DNA of 64,000 nt from Pararhizobium sp. A13 (GCF_040126305.1 NZ_CP149512.1:388638-452637); one strand, 5' to 3'; positions 16,764-26,071 are shown, counted from the first letter of the stretch. Program-made: numbers and translations. Notes: generated by a model from the letters alone, not told the origin.

Positions 16764-19319
16764 TCAATCCTCATCGCTAGCCGGTACCTCTATCGTCTCG
16801 CGGACGGCGGAAAGAATCGAGCGTTTGCCGACATGGTTTGCCGGTCCGACAAGCCCTTCCCTCTCCATTCGCTCGACGAGCGAAGCGGCTCTGTTATAGC
16901 CGATCTGCAAACGGCGCTGGATGTAGGAGGTCGAGCACTTCTTGTCACGCAGCACAACCTTGACCGCCTTGTCATAGAGATCGTTGCCGTCTTCCTCGGC
17001 CATCGCGCCCTTGTCAAAAACCGTGCTGTCCTCCTCCGCGGCCTCGTCGGCGTCCTCGGCATCCTCGGTTACGGTGCCAAGGTATTCCGGGCGCCCTTGC
17101 GTCTTCAGATGCGCGACCACCTTCTCGACCTCCTCGTCCGACACGAAGGGACCATGGACACGCGCGATCCGCCCGCCGCCGACCATATGCAGCATATCCC
17201 CCTGCCCCAGCAGATGCTCTGCGCCCTGCTCGCCGAGGATCGTCCGACTGTCGATCTTGGAAGTCACCTGGAAGGAAATGCGGGTCGGGAAGTTGGCCTT
17301 GATCGTGCCGGTGATGACATCAACCGAAGGGCGCTGCGTCGCCATGATCAGGTGAATGCCGGCAGCGCGTGCCATCTGAGCGAGCCGCTGGATGGCGCCC
17401 TCGATCTCCTTGCCTGCGACCATCATCAGGTCTGCCATTTCATCGACGATGACGACGATATAGGGCATCGGCGCGAGGTCCATTTCCTCTTGCTCGAAGA
17501 TTGCCTCGCCGGTCGAGCGATCAAACCCGGTCTGTACCGAGCAAAGGATCGTTTCACCCTTGGCCCGAGCCGATGCGGCGCGCGCGTTAAAACCATCGAT
17601 GTTACGCACGCCGAGCCGCGACATCTTGCGGTAGCGGTCTTCCATTTCGCGAACCGCCCATTTCAGCGCCATCACGGCCTTTTTCGGATCGGTTACAACC
17701 GGCGTCAGCAAATGCGGGATACCGTCATAGACCGACAGTTCCAGCATCTTTGGATCGACCATGATCAGGCGGCATTCCTCCGGCTTTAGCCGATAGAGCA
17801 AGGAGAGGATCATCGTATTGATCGCCACCGATTTGCCCGAACCCGTGGTACCAGCGACCAGAAGATGCGGCATCTTGGCGAGCTCGGCCACCACCGGCTC
17901 CCCGCCAATCGTCTTGCCCAGGCATAGCGCTAGCTTGAAGCGGGTCTCGCCGTAGTTTTCGGATTCGATCAGTTCGCGGAAATAGACGGTCTCACGGACC
18001 GGGTTCGGCAGTTCGATGCCGATGACGTTGCGGCCCGGCACGACCGCGACGCGCGCCGACAGGGCCGACATGGAGCGTGCAATATCATCCGAAAGGCCGA
18101 TGACCCGTGAGGATTTCACGCCCGGCGCCGGCTCGAATTCATAGAGCGTCACCACTGGTCCTGGCCGCACATCGATGATCTCGCCGCGAATACCGAAATC
18201 CTCCAGCACGCTTTCCAACAGGCCGGCGCTTTGCTCCAGCGCCTCCTGGGTAATGATGGCCGTTTCCTGGACGGACGGTTCCTGCAGAAGCGTAACGGGC
18301 GGGAAAACATAGTCGCCGGTGTCGAGGCCGATCGAGATATCGGCGATCTTCGCCACGGTCTCAGGCTTGATCTCCCGAACCGGTTTAGACGTGGTCGCCG
18401 GCGGAGTTGCGTCGTGGACCGGCTCGATAGGAGCCCGCGCCGCCGGAAGCCGCGATTTCACTTCCGCGAGTTTCACCAGCGGCAACTTCTCAGGCGCCTT
18501 GGCAAACGCGGTCCTTGCCACAAGGAGCCCCGCCGACGGCGCGCTCGCGGGCCTGACGCCTATCTCCCGATAGAGTGCCGTGACTGAATCCGGCGTCACC
18601 TGAAACTCGGGCGCCTGCCAACGCGCCACAGGCATCAGCACGTCCATATCGGCAGCCATATCCAAGGCACTCCAGAACACTTCATCGGAAACATCGTACA
18701 GGGCATTCGGTCGTTTCGCGGCTGTTTCCCAGACGTCCACGGGCTGCGAATCTTCGTCAGCCGGAAAGCAGGCGAGATCAATTGCGGCAGTCTCCATGGC
18801 TTCGAAGACTGGGATGGCATCCGCCTGCATTTCCATCTCCCGTTGGAGACGCAGCGAAAGCAACTGAATGCCGGATGCCGCCTGCTCTGCTTGCGCTATG
18901 GCAACGGTTGCTTCACCTGCCACAGGATTTTCGACGGTCGAAGCAACGTCCTTCGTGGCGCTCTCCTCTGTCTCGAGATCCGTATCGGTAGGCACTGGCT
19001 GTTTTTTGGCTTCAGCGGGCGAGCGCTTCGAATAGACGCTCTCCGGCGTGCGGGTGAAGCGCACATTGGGTCTAAGCACAAAGGCGCTTTGCCACACCGG
19101 CGCATCCTCGCGCCCCTCAATTTCGCTTGCAGCCATGGCGTCCGTATCGGTTCCGGTCGCATTTTCCTCGCCGTTCGGATCGATCGGCGAACCGTAGACG
19201 CGCCGCTGATGCTCGGCTTTCGCCAGATGATCGTCGTGGTCTGCGGGCTGCTCTCCCGTGTGATCGAAGGGGTTCGAAAAATTGGTTCGGGAAAGACGCA
19301 TAGGGACCTGCTCACTCAT
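16764..19319 (-). CDS. ftsK: FtsK/SpoIIIE-family DNA translocase without membrane segments
   Basis: An 851-aa double-stranded-DNA pump. Residues about 1-340 are acidic, low in hydrophobic runs and show no transmembrane helix. The motor follows: the FtsK alpha segment (residues about 350-470), Walker A GTTGSGKS with Lys496, Walker B region [13 protein letters not shown], and [19 protein letters not shown]. The C-terminal gamma domain (about residues 780-845) has [20 protein letters not shown], very close to the helix that reads KOPS in E. coli FtsK. Classical FtsK has four N-terminal membrane helices; their absence is the odd feature. It lies 58 bp downstream of repC on the same strand, so read-through from the rep operon is possible. 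A role in replicon segregation or dimer resolution is inferred. Confidence 0.88.
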   Translation of the reverse strand: MSEQVPMRLSRTNFSNPFDHTGEQPADHDDHLAKAEHQRRVYGSPIDPNGEENATGTDTDAMAASEIEGREDAPVWQSAFVLRPNVRFTRTPESVYSKRSPAEAKKQPVPTDTDLETEESATKDVASTVENPVAGEATVAIAQAEQAASGIQLLSLRLQREMEMQADAIPVFEAMETAAIDLACFPADEDSQPVDVWETAAKRPNALYDVSDEVFWSALDMAADMDVLMPVARWQAPEFQVTPDSVTALYREIGVRPASAPSAGLLVARTAFAKAPEKLPLVKLAEVKSRLPAARAPIEPVHDATPPATTSKPVREIKPETVAKIADISIGLDTGDYVFPPVTLLQEPSVQETAIITQEALEQSAGLLESVLEDFGIRGEIIDVRPGPVVTLYEFEPAPGVKSSRVIGLSDDIARSMSALSARVAVVPGRNVIGIELPNPVRETVYFRELIESENYGETRFKLALCLGKTIGGEPVVAELAKMPHLLVAGTTGSGKSVAINTMILSLLYRLKPEECRLIMVDPKMLELSVYDGIPHLLTPVVTDPKKAVMALKWAVREMEDRYRKMSRLGVRNIDGFNARAASARAKGETILCSVQTGFDRSTGEAIFEQEEMDLAPMPYIVVIVDEMADLMMVAGKEIEGAIQRLAQMARAAGIHLIMATQRPSVDVITGTIKANFPTRISFQVTSKIDSRTILGEQGAEHLLGQGDMLHMVGGGRIARVHGPFVSDEEVEKVVAHLKTQGRPEYLGTVTEDAEDADEAAEEDSTVFDKGAMAEEDGNDLYDKAVKVVLRDKKCSTSYIQRRLQIGYNRAASLVERMEREGLVGPANHVGKRSILSAVRETIEVPASDED

Positions 19320-19377
19320 AATTCACGGGCAATGGGCACAGCCTTTTCAATAGAAAATAAAGGTTAATCACCTCTTT

Positions 19378-20682
19378 CTAGCCTGCCTTTCTCACAGAAT
19401 TTCCGTTGGCTCTCGCGAGCGACATCAGCATCGGGCCGATGGCGAATTCTCCCCTTTCGGCGCGTCGCGTCAGGTCTCGAATATAGCCGCCGGCGGAGTT
19501 GATATGCCCCGCCCTCTCGAGAATGCAGGCAATCACGGTTGCGGCATTTTCCGCTCCGAGTATCTCGCAAGCCTGTTGATAAGCGTCGGGGCTGACACCA
19601 AGCATCGAGCGCACGACAACCGCCGCCGCCATGAGATCGCGCCAGGTCGAAATGGCTCCGCCTGTCCCGTAGTCGGCAATCTGCGGGCATGCCTGCAGCA
19701 CCAGAGCCAGCGGAAACGCCTTGATGCCCGCACCTGGCAGACTGCGATGACCTTCGTTGGCTGCACTGGCCGTATTAACGCCGCGTTTACCATGATCTAC
19801 ATCTTTGTGCCCCCTCGTCACGGGCAATGTTTGCCGATCGATTTCGGATTTTTCGCCCTGCTTCGTTTCGATTGCAGGTTCAGGTTCAAATATGGATTCG
19901 GTATTTGAATTCTGTATGTGCCGATCATTTTGGAAGGGATTGCCGCTTATTTTCTTCGAATCGACGTGCATTTCCAAGAGATTGACGATCTCGTCGCGAA
20001 GCATCTCCATCTCTTCGAGGGCCGTCGCCAGCACATCCGGTGTCGATGTGCGTGGAATTGCGGTAACCAAGGCGCGAAAATGCAGGCTGATCATCTCCCA
20101 GTCGCCCCTGGCGCCCTCCTCCACGGCCGTCTCGATCAGCTTGGCGACGTCGCGCCGGCAGAGCGTCAAACGCTCGCGAAGCCGCTGCAGATGCAGTCGT
20201 TCCGCGGTCACTTGTGCCGCCAGGCGTTCGACTTCGTCCGCGCGTGCAAGAAGCGGCGCCAGAGAAAAGCCGAAGGCCTCGTCGATCGCACCGGCGCCGT
20301 TCCTACGCACATAACGTTTACCGTTTGGACTATCCTTGCGAAAAATGAGCCCAGCTTCGACCAACACCGCAAGATGACGTCGGATCGTCTGTTCTGTCAT
20401 CCCGTGGGATCGCAGTGATAACTGTGCATTGGACGGGAAAACAACGAGCCCGTGCGCTTCTGATAGTTCGTCCTTTGGATAGAAACTCAGAAGCGCATTC
20501 ATGACCGCGAGCGCCCGATCGGTGACGCCGATCAGCGGCCTTGCCTCGCACAACGCCCGGAAGAGTTTCCACTTGTCGACTGTCTTGCCGTCTTCGATCT
20601 CTCGCGCCATGACCTGATTGGCCAACATGCCAAGCGTCATCGCCCGCCGCCCAAAGGGCGTCGCCACACTTCCACCTTCCAT
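19378..20682 (-). CDS. repC: Replication initiator RepC
   Basis: A 434-aa replication initiator of repABC replicons, the only protein of the set essential for replication; in studied cases the origin lies inside its gene. The start at 20682 gives MEGGSVATPFGRRAMTLGML, the usual RepC opening, and SNAQLSLRSHGMTEQTIRRHLAVLVEAGLIFRKDSPNGKRY contains the winged-helix DNA-binding region. An in-frame ATG eight codons upstream (20706) is less family-like. RepC levels are normally limited by an antisense RNA made from the repB-repC gap, which is visible here. The AT-rich inner part (about 19860-19970) could be the origin. Confidence 0.93.
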   Translation of the reverse strand: MEGGSVATPFGRRAMTLGMLANQVMAREIEDGKTVDKWKLFRALCEARPLIGVTDRALAVMNALLSFYPKDELSEAHGLVVFPSNAQLSLRSHGMTEQTIRRHLAVLVEAGLIFRKDSPNGKRYVRRNGAGAIDEAFGFSLAPLLARADEVERLAAQVTAERLHLQRLRERLTLCRRDVAKLIETAVEEGARGDWEMISLHFRALVTAIPRTSTPDVLATALEEMEMLRDEIVNLLEMHVDSKKISGNPFQNDRHIQNSNTESIFEPEPAIETKQGEKSEIDRQTLPVTRGHKDVDHGKRGVNTASAANEGHRSLPGAGIKAFPLALVLQACPQIADYGTGGAISTWRDLMAAAVVVRSMLGVSPDAYQQACEILGAENAATVIACILERAGHINSAGGYIRDLTRRAERGEFAIGPMLMSLARANGNSVRKAG

Positions 20683-20750
20683 CGCCTCTGCCTTTCGTCG
20701 GGGCAAAGCTACTCAGCTCGTCAAAATGACGCCGATCTCAATGAAGAGAC

Positions 20751-20779
20751 TTGACTACGATTCCAGGAAGTGTGATTCT
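20751..20779 (+). promoter_or_regulatory. Candidate promoter of the incompatibility antisense RNA
   Basis: TTGACT (20751-20756), a 17-bp spacer and GATTCT (20774-20779) on the strand opposite to repC. Position and orientation are those of the counter-transcribed RNA promoter in studied repABC plasmids. Predicted start is near 20786. Confidence 0.55.
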
Positions 20780-20785
20780 CTCAGT

Positions 20786-20836
20786 CGCCAAACAGTCGAG
20801 AAGGGCTTCCGGAATGCATTTCGGGGGCCTTTTTCT
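20786..20836 (+). ncRNA. Counter-transcribed RNA (inc-alpha) controlling repC
   Basis: In repABC replicons a short antisense RNA encoded between repB and repC blocks repC expression and causes incompatibility. Here the repB-repC gap holds a plus-strand promoter candidate followed by an imperfect stem: GGGCTTCCGGAATG (20803-20816) pairing with CATTTCGGGGGCCT (20818-20831) using G-U pairs. The run TTTTTCTTT then follows (20830-20838). The resulting RNA would be about 50 nt, close to the known 50-60 nt size. The 3' hairpin is a terminator for this RNA. Exact ends are estimates. Confidence 0.7.
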
Positions 20837-20911
20837 TTGCCGATTTTCGTCTGCTACCCATCCTTCGATAGCCGTTGATCTTTGGGTGCCCACTTGGGCG
20901 CCCGGCGTAAG

Positions 20912-21916
20912 CTAGTGCCGGCCATCCTGTTTGCGGCTGGCCGTAAATTCCGCGTAGAGATCGTCCAGCCGATCGGCGAGGTAACCGCCGAATTCTGGCA
21001 CTTGCCGCTCATCGAAAACGATCCGGGTCTGAACATCGTCCCGCTCGATCCGCGCTGCTTTCTTGCCCTGCGGATTCTTCCATTCCTGCGCCTTCGGCTT
21101 TCTCTTCGCCGGCTCGGCGCCGAGCATTTCGAACACACGGCCAAACCGCGTATCACTGTCAGTCGCTAGAAATTCCGCGCCCGCGATCAGGGCATCGAGC
21201 GTGTCCTGTTTCCGCTCCATCCGATCGGCCAATGCCGCCCAGCGCGCCCGGCCCGCCTTTGGCGCCGGTCCGATCGCCTGGACCAGATATTCCGGAATAC
21301 TGCGCGCGATCGAGATGTAACGGCTGAGGTCAGCCTTGTCGGTCGAAAGCGCCGCCATGATCGTCGTACGGTCGTAGCCGCCATCTTCGAGGCGCCGGGC
21401 GAATTGAGCCTTTTCGATGTAGGACAGATCCTGCCGGTCGAGATTTTCCTTGCCTTGCGCAATGACGAGCTCGTTGTCTGTCAGTGTCTGGATAATGGCC
21501 CTGACCGTCTTGCCAAGCATGGCTGCTGCCCGCAGACGCCGGCGGCCATAAGCCACCTGGAAGCGTCCGGGCACAGCAGCCTGGGGCCGAACGAGGATCG
21601 GAACCTGTTGTCCATTTTCTCGGATGCTCTCGACGAGCGCCTCAAAGCCGGGATCGATCGCTATCGAGATTCGATCGCTCACAGAGGAACTATCGATCTG
21701 CGACGGATCGAGATCGATCACCGTCGATCCGGACGCCAGTTGCTCCTGCAATTTTGCGGCGCTGCGCGCACCCTCGGTCATTTCCTGCAGTGACGCGCCC
21801 ATTGCCGAAATGGCGCCCGTGCGGACGCGATCCGGACTTTTTTCAGCGCCTGCAACTGGAGCGGAGCCCTCCGGCCGGCGCATAAACAAAGTGTTGACGG
21901 TATCTTTTCGGCTCAC
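20912..21916 (-). CDS. repB: Partition protein RepB (ParB family)
   Basis: A 334-aa centromere-binding protein that binds parS and, with RepA, partitions the replicon and represses the operon. It starts MSRKDTVNTLFMRRPEG from a GTG (21916-21914). The ParB N-terminal domain (about residues 80-175) shows ESIRENGQQVPILVRPQ and FQVAYGRRRLRAAAMLG. A helix-turn-helix region follows (QDLSYIEKAQFARRLEDGGY, IMAALSTDKADLSRYISIAR). The start overlaps the stop of a repD-like ORF as GTGA, which argues for coupled translation and for this start. Confidence 0.93.
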   Translation of the reverse strand: MSRKDTVNTLFMRRPEGSAPVAGAEKSPDRVRTGAISAMGASLQEMTEGARSAAKLQEQLASGSTVIDLDPSQIDSSSVSDRISIAIDPGFEALVESIRENGQQVPILVRPQAAVPGRFQVAYGRRRLRAAAMLGKTVRAIIQTLTDNELVIAQGKENLDRQDLSYIEKAQFARRLEDGGYDRTTIMAALSTDKADLSRYISIARSIPEYLVQAIGPAPKAGRARWAALADRMERKQDTLDALIAGAEFLATDSDTRFGRVFEMLGAEPAKRKPKAQEWKNPQGKKAARIERDDVQTRIVFDERQVPEFGGYLADRLDDLYAEFTASRKQDGRH

Positions 21917-22131
21917 GGCAGATCACCCTGATTTAAAAGTTTCTGAGGTGCGGCGCCTTGGAAACAGCAGACGTTGGGAGCTCCCAACAGGTCTGGCCGG
22001 GTGACACACCTCTTTGACCAAAGGGATATGCCACTCGAAAGATCCCGTTCATCTGGCGAAGTACGGAATCGTTTGAAATGCGCTGTTGGGAGCTCCCAAC
22101 AAACTGCGGGCGATGGGAGGAGAGCACTCAT
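21913..22131 (-). CDS. repD: repD-like small ORF spanning the repA-repB gap
   Basis: A 72-codon frame whose ATG (22131-22129) overlaps the repA stop as ATGA and whose TGA (21915-21913) overlaps the repB start as GTGA, so it exactly bridges the two genes. The translation begins MSALLPSPAVCWELPTAHFK. Both parS palindromes lie inside it. A comparable ORF called repD, also containing the RepB-binding sites, has been described between repA and repB of Ti plasmids. Whether the peptide matters or only keeps ribosomes moving into repB is unknown. The overlaps are seen; function is not. Confidence 0.6.
   Translation of the reverse strand: MSALLPSPAVCWELPTAHFKRFRTSPDERDLSSGISLWSKRCVTRPDLLGAPNVCCFQGAAPQKLLNQGDLP
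21973..21988. promoter_or_regulatory. parS partition site 1
   Basis: The perfect 16-bp palindrome GTTGGGAGCTCCCAAC fits the published RepB-site consensus GTTNNNNGCNNNNAAC. It lies 57 bp upstream of the repB start codon, inside the repD-like ORF. Confidence 0.88.
22085..22100. promoter_or_regulatory. parS partition site 2
   Basis: An identical copy of GTTGGGAGCTCCCAAC, 112 bp from the first copy and 28 bp past the repA stop. Two sites in the repA-repB interval match the arrangement in Ti-type repABC cassettes. Confidence 0.88.
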
Positions 22132-23360
22132 TTTGGCGTGCGCCCCCACGCTTGCCGAATGAGGGATTCGACTTCGCCGTTCACCGCGTCGAGTGCTTCC
22201 ATCGCCCGGTCATAGGTCGACCGGGTCAGGTTCTCCCGGCCGATCTCGTAGAGCGTCTGCTTAGTCAGACCAGCATCGGAAACCGCTGCCGACTTCACCA
22301 TCGGATTGGTCATGACGTGATCGTCGAACAGATTGCGAAGGAGGGCGGCGACCTTGGTCTGCGGCGCGTCCTGAGGTTCATAGCGAGTGAGAAGATAGCG
22401 GATGAAATCATATTTCAGTTCGCCGCCAGCCTCGCGAACGACGGCCAGGAGGTCATGCGTCATCAACAGGAATTGGCTCATCGACGCCACATCGAGCATC
22501 TGCGGATGGATCGTCACTACCATCGACGTTGCCGCGCAAAGGCCACTCAGCGTCAAGTAACCGAGCTGCGGTGGGCAATCGATGACGACGACGTCATAGC
22601 CGTCGGCAACTTCATCGAGCGCACGCGCGACGCGGGTGAAAAAAATTCCGTCTCCGTCGCGGGGGCCGCTCGTCAAGGCGCGCGGTGTCGTATGCTCAAA
22701 CTCCATCAGCTCAAGATTGCCCGGCACGAGATCGAGGCCGTCGAAATAGGTGTTGCGGATGACCTCCGCCAGCGGCCGCTTTTCCTCATCATATCGGATG
22801 GCGGCGTAAAGCGTTTCGTTCGACCTGACTTCGGTTTCCGGCAGGACGCCGAGGAGGGCGGAAAGGCTTGCCTGCGGATCAAGGTCGACGGCAAGCACCC
22901 GATATCCCTGCAGCGCCAGATATTGTGCCAGGTGCACAGACGTGGTCGTCTTGCCCGAGCCGCCCTTGAAATTGGTGACGGCGATGACCTGGAGGTGATC
23001 ATCGGGGCCGCGACGCGGCACGAGGTTATAGGCTTCGCGGCCCCGCGCCGTCTGTGCCAGCTTCTCGCGCAATTCGTTGATCTGCCGCAGGGTGTAGAGG
23101 CGGCGTCCGTTGCTGGTGAGTTCAGGCTGCGGTCCTTCGCCGGCAAGCGTCATTTTGCGCAACGTCGAATCCGAGACGCCCATCAGGCGAGCCGCCTCGC
23201 CAGAGGTAAACCGCCGCAAAGTCTTGTTGGCCGTTGGCGGAAAAAGGGCCTCGCTGATCGCTTGCAGCTGCGAACTGATAACCGCCGCATGATCCCCGAT
23301 CGTCTCATCGACGGTCTTGCGCTCAATCTTGGTCGCTCGAATTGCATTGCTCACGTTCAA
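22128..23360 (-). CDS. repA: Partition ATPase RepA (ParA family)
   Basis: A 410-aa ParA-type ATPase that segregates the replicon and, with RepB, represses the rep promoter. An N-terminal MerR-like helix-turn-helix (FTSGEAARLMGVSDSTLRKM, about residues 51-70) precedes the deviant Walker A motif KGGSGKTTTS with Lys137. VLAVDLDPQASLSALLG and YDVVVIDCPPQLGYLTLSGL supply the Walker A' and B regions. It is first in the operon, 28-410 bp from the parS sites. The upstream inverted repeat at 23368-23408 is a candidate operator. Confidence 0.95.
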   Translation of the reverse strand: MNVSNAIRATKIERKTVDETIGDHAAVISSQLQAISEALFPPTANKTLRRFTSGEAARLMGVSDSTLRKMTLAGEGPQPELTSNGRRLYTLRQINELREKLAQTARGREAYNLVPRRGPDDHLQVIAVTNFKGGSGKTTTSVHLAQYLALQGYRVLAVDLDPQASLSALLGVLPETEVRSNETLYAAIRYDEEKRPLAEVIRNTYFDGLDLVPGNLELMEFEHTTPRALTSGPRDGDGIFFTRVARALDEVADGYDVVVIDCPPQLGYLTLSGLCAATSMVVTIHPQMLDVASMSQFLLMTHDLLAVVREAGGELKYDFIRYLLTRYEPQDAPQTKVAALLRNLFDDHVMTNPMVKSAAVSDAGLTKQTLYEIGRENLTRSTYDRAMEALDAVNGEVESLIRQAWGRTPK

Positions 23361-23367
23361 AAACTTT

Positions 23368-23408
23368 CGTCACGGTAAAATGGCCGGATGGGAGATATAA
23401 CCGTGACG
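23368..23408. promoter_or_regulatory. Inverted repeat at the rep promoter, candidate RepA/RepB operator
   Basis: CGTCACGGT (23368-23376) and ACCGTGACG (23400-23408) are perfect 9-bp inverted arms with a 23-bp spacer, starting 8 bp upstream of the repA start codon. A TTATAT (23394-23399, minus strand) between the arms could be the -10 element. RepA of studied repABC plasmids represses its own operon by binding a dyad next to the promoter. This site fits in position, but binding is inferred. Confidence 0.55.
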
Positions 23409-23893
23409 ATACGCAACGCAACGATTCGCGCAAGAAGTTATTGGTTAACAGAAGGTTAACACGACGGGATAAGAAAATGAGTCCGGCGCGGCCCAACACA
23501 TGATTCACCCATGAATCCAAGGTGTTCATCAACGGCAACAAGAGCCAAGCAGCGATGGTCCGCGCGCAATGATTCATGTGCACAATCACCCAGCGTCAGG
23601 CAGAAGCTGGCCGCGGGACCTCTGGCACGCCCGACTCACCCACCTCCGCTGTAAATGATCACGATTCGTTTCCCGCTGCAGTGCCGCCCCTTGCTGCCTC
23701 ATGCTCTCTAACTCGGTGTAAGAGGGGAGGAGAGGGGGATGGACACACACCCACATTCATAATCATTTGCTTATGAAAGCGCCGCTGTTATTTCATTTTA
23801 CATCACCATTCGGCGTGACACACTGGGCCCGCTGTAATGTCAGCCGTTGCGCGCCGGCTCCCGGGAGCATGCCGGCCGTTCAGGGAGGAAAAT
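23409..23893. other. Intergenic region between rep operon and ABC-transporter operon
   Basis: Divergent units leave about 485 bp with no supported gene. The part near 23430-23480 is AT-rich, and 23720-23780 has a purine run followed by TTCATAATCATTTGCTTATG, which could contain the transporter promoter. I see no further parS or iteron copies. Confidence 0.4.
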
Positions 23894-25066
23894 ATGAAAC
23901 GTGTAGTCATCACCGCGTTTGCGGCAATCATCATGGGCAGTGCAGCCCATGCAGATACGATCAAAGTCGGCGTGGTTGGCCCATTCTCCGGGCCTTTCGC
24001 TCTCCAGGGCAAGAATTTCAAGGCCGGCATCGACGCCTATATGGCAATGAACGGCACATCGGTCGGCGACGACACAATCGAAGTCATCTACCGCGATCTG
24101 CCAGCACCGGATCCTGCTCAGTCCAAGGCCCTGGCCCAGGAACTGGTGGTCAAGGAGAAGGTGCAATATCTCGCCGGTTTCTATTTCACCCCGGACGCGA
24201 TGGCGGTAACGCCGATCCTGAAGCAGGCAAATGTGCCATTGGTCATCATGAACGCCGCGACCTCGGCAATCGTCACCAAGAGCCCGTTCGTCGTGCGCAC
24301 TTCCTTCACCACCTGGCAGACTTCGACGCCAATCGCCAAGGTCGCGCATGACGCAGGCGTTGCCAAAGTTATTTCCGTCGTCAGCGATTATGGTCCGGGG
24401 GTCGATGCCGAAAATGCCTTCAAGGCCGCGTTTGAAAAGGAAGGCGGGCAGGTCGTCGAGGCAATCCGCATTCCGCTTTCCACGAACGATTTCAGCCCGA
24501 TCATGCAGCGCATCAGGGATTCCGGCGCGCAAGGCGTGTTTGCCTTCCTGCCGTCCGGGCCAACGACACTCGGCTTTGTAAAAGCCTACAATGAAAATGG
24601 CCTGAAGGACGCCGGCATCAAGTTCTTCGCCCCGGGCGACTTGACGCAGGAATCCGACCTGCCGGCGCTTGGCGACGCCGCTCTCGGCATCCAGACGACG
24701 TTTCACTACGCGGTTTCCCACGATTCTCCCGAAAACAAGGCTTTCGTCGAAGCCGCGGTAAAAGCCATCGGCAATCCCGCCGAGCTGTCCTTCCCCTCAG
24801 TCGGTGCCTTCGATGGCATGAACGTCATCTACAAGATGATCGAAGCGACGGGTGGAGAGCAGGATGCACAGAAGGCCGTGGATGCCGTCAAGGGATTGTC
24901 CTGGATCAGCCCGCGCGGTCCGGTCTCGATTGATCCTGAATCGCGCCACATCACCCAGAACATCTACCTGCGTGAAGTTACCAAGGCGGATGACGGTACC
25001 TACTACAACAAGGAAATCCAGACCTTCGAAAAGCAGGGCGACCCAGGTCTCGCCGCTGCCAAGTAG
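23894..25066 (+). CDS. Periplasmic substrate-binding protein, branched-chain amino acid (HAAT) type
   Basis: A 390-aa periplasmic receptor. The ATG at 23894, with GGGAGG upstream, gives signal peptide MKRVVITAFAAIIMGSAAHA followed by DTIKVGVVGPFSGPFALQGK. That opening, with GPFSG and GK, is typical of the type I periplasmic fold in LivJ/LivK-like receptors, as are LVVKEKVQYLAGFYFTPDAM and DAGVAKVISVVSDYGPGVDA. It leads an operon with two permeases and two ATPases. Receptors of this class bind amino acids, urea, amides or aromatic acids, so the ligand is open. The downstream SsuD-like enzyme hints at an organosulfur or related organic substrate. Confidence 0.88.
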   Translation: MKRVVITAFAAIIMGSAAHADTIKVGVVGPFSGPFALQGKNFKAGIDAYMAMNGTSVGDDTIEVIYRDLPAPDPAQSKALAQELVVKEKVQYLAGFYFTPDAMAVTPILKQANVPLVIMNAATSAIVTKSPFVVRTSFTTWQTSTPIAKVAHDAGVAKVISVVSDYGPGVDAENAFKAAFEKEGGQVVEAIRIPLSTNDFSPIMQRIRDSGAQGVFAFLPSGPTTLGFVKAYNENGLKDAGIKFFAPGDLTQESDLPALGDAALGIQTTFHYAVSHDSPENKAFVEAAVKAIGNPAELSFPSVGAFDGMNVIYKMIEATGGEQDAQKAVDAVKGLSWISPRGPVSIDPESRHITQNIYLREVTKADDGTYYNKEIQTFEKQGDPGLAAAK

Positions 25067-25153
25067 AGCGGCTCAGGCGGTTTGACCCGCACCTGGAGTT
25101 CGGCCATCGTCGGCTTTTGACGGTGGCCGATAAATCCCGCTCTCGCTTTTATG

Positions 25154-25166
25154 GGGGAGGGGAGGG
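25154..25166 (+). repeat. Two overlapping GGGNAGGG octamers (KOPS-like)
   Basis: GGGGAGGG occurs at 25154-25161 and 25159-25166 in the gap before the LivH-type gene. It fits the E. coli KOPS consensus GGGNAGGG, the sequence that steers FtsK. The strand agrees with the pattern described in the findings. A simple purine-rich leader is an equally valid reading for this site alone. Confidence 0.35.
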
Positions 25167-25207
25167 CTCGATAGCGCACTGCGCACAACCGTATCGGAAC
25201 CAGTTCG

Positions 25208-26071
25208 ATGCAGACATTCTTCAGCATAGCCGTCGATGCCTTTGCCTATGGCATGGTGCTCTTCGTCATCTCCATTGGCCTTTCGGTCACCATGGGGCTG
25301 ATGCGCGTCGTCAATCTTGCCCATGGCGCCTTTGCGATGATCGGCGGCTACATCGCGTCCTATGCGGCGCAATCACTCGGTCTGGGGTATGCCGCGGCCA
25401 TCCTGCTTGCCGTGTTCGGCACAGTGGCCATCTCGATCCCGATCGAGCGTTTGCTCTATCGCCGGATTTACGGCGCTCCCGAATTGACCCAGGTTCTGAT
25501 GACCATCGGCATCACCTTCTGCATCATCGGCATCACCAACTACGTCTTTGGACCAACCCTGAAGACGATCCCGTTGCCACCCACATTGCAGGGCTCCGCC
25601 GATCTCGGTTTCCGCTCGATCGCCACGCATCGCATCTTCGCTATCGTTTGCGGCCTCATCGTCGCCGGTGCGCTTTGGTATGCGATCGAGAAGACGGCCT
25701 TCGGCGTCAAGCTGCGTGCCTCCGTCGACAACGCCTCTATGGCGGCGGCGCTCGGTGTGCGCACCGAGATCATCTATGCGGTGAGTTTCGCAGTCGCGGT
25801 CGGTCTTGCCGCCTTCGGCGGGGTGCTCGGCGCCGAACTGCTTCCGGTCGAGCCCTACTACGCACTGCGCTACATGGTGACCTTCCTGGTGGTCGTCTCC
25901 GTGGGGGGCGCGGGATCAATCCCCGGTGCCTTGCTCGCCTGTCTCGTGCTCGGCGGCATCGATACGACCGGACGCTATCTGATGCCGGAGTTTGGTGAGT
26001 TCTTCTTCTACCTCGCAGTTATCGCCATCATCTGCATTTTCCCACGTGGTCTTGCCGGACGGGTACGCTAG
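25208..26071 (+). CDS. ABC transporter permease, LivH family
   Basis: A 287-aa inner-membrane permease with about eight hydrophobic segments. GLSVTMGLMRVVNLAHGAFAMIGGYIA near residue 30 is the LivH hallmark. GGAGSIPGALLACLVLGGID near residue 240 is the cytoplasmic loop that contacts the ATPases. It lies 141 bp after the binding protein and ends one base before the second permease begins. The gap holds a purine-rich run that contains two overlapping GGGGAGGG octamers. Confidence 0.93.
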   Translation: MQTFFSIAVDAFAYGMVLFVISIGLSVTMGLMRVVNLAHGAFAMIGGYIASYAAQSLGLGYAAAILLAVFGTVAISIPIERLLYRRIYGAPELTQVLMTIGITFCIIGITNYVFGPTLKTIPLPPTLQGSADLGFRSIATHRIFAIVCGLIVAGALWYAIEKTAFGVKLRASVDNASMAAALGVRTEIIYAVSFAVAVGLAAFGGVLGAELLPVEPYYALRYMVTFLVVVSVGGAGSIPGALLACLVLGGIDTTGRYLMPEFGEFFFYLAVIAIICIFPRGLAGRVR

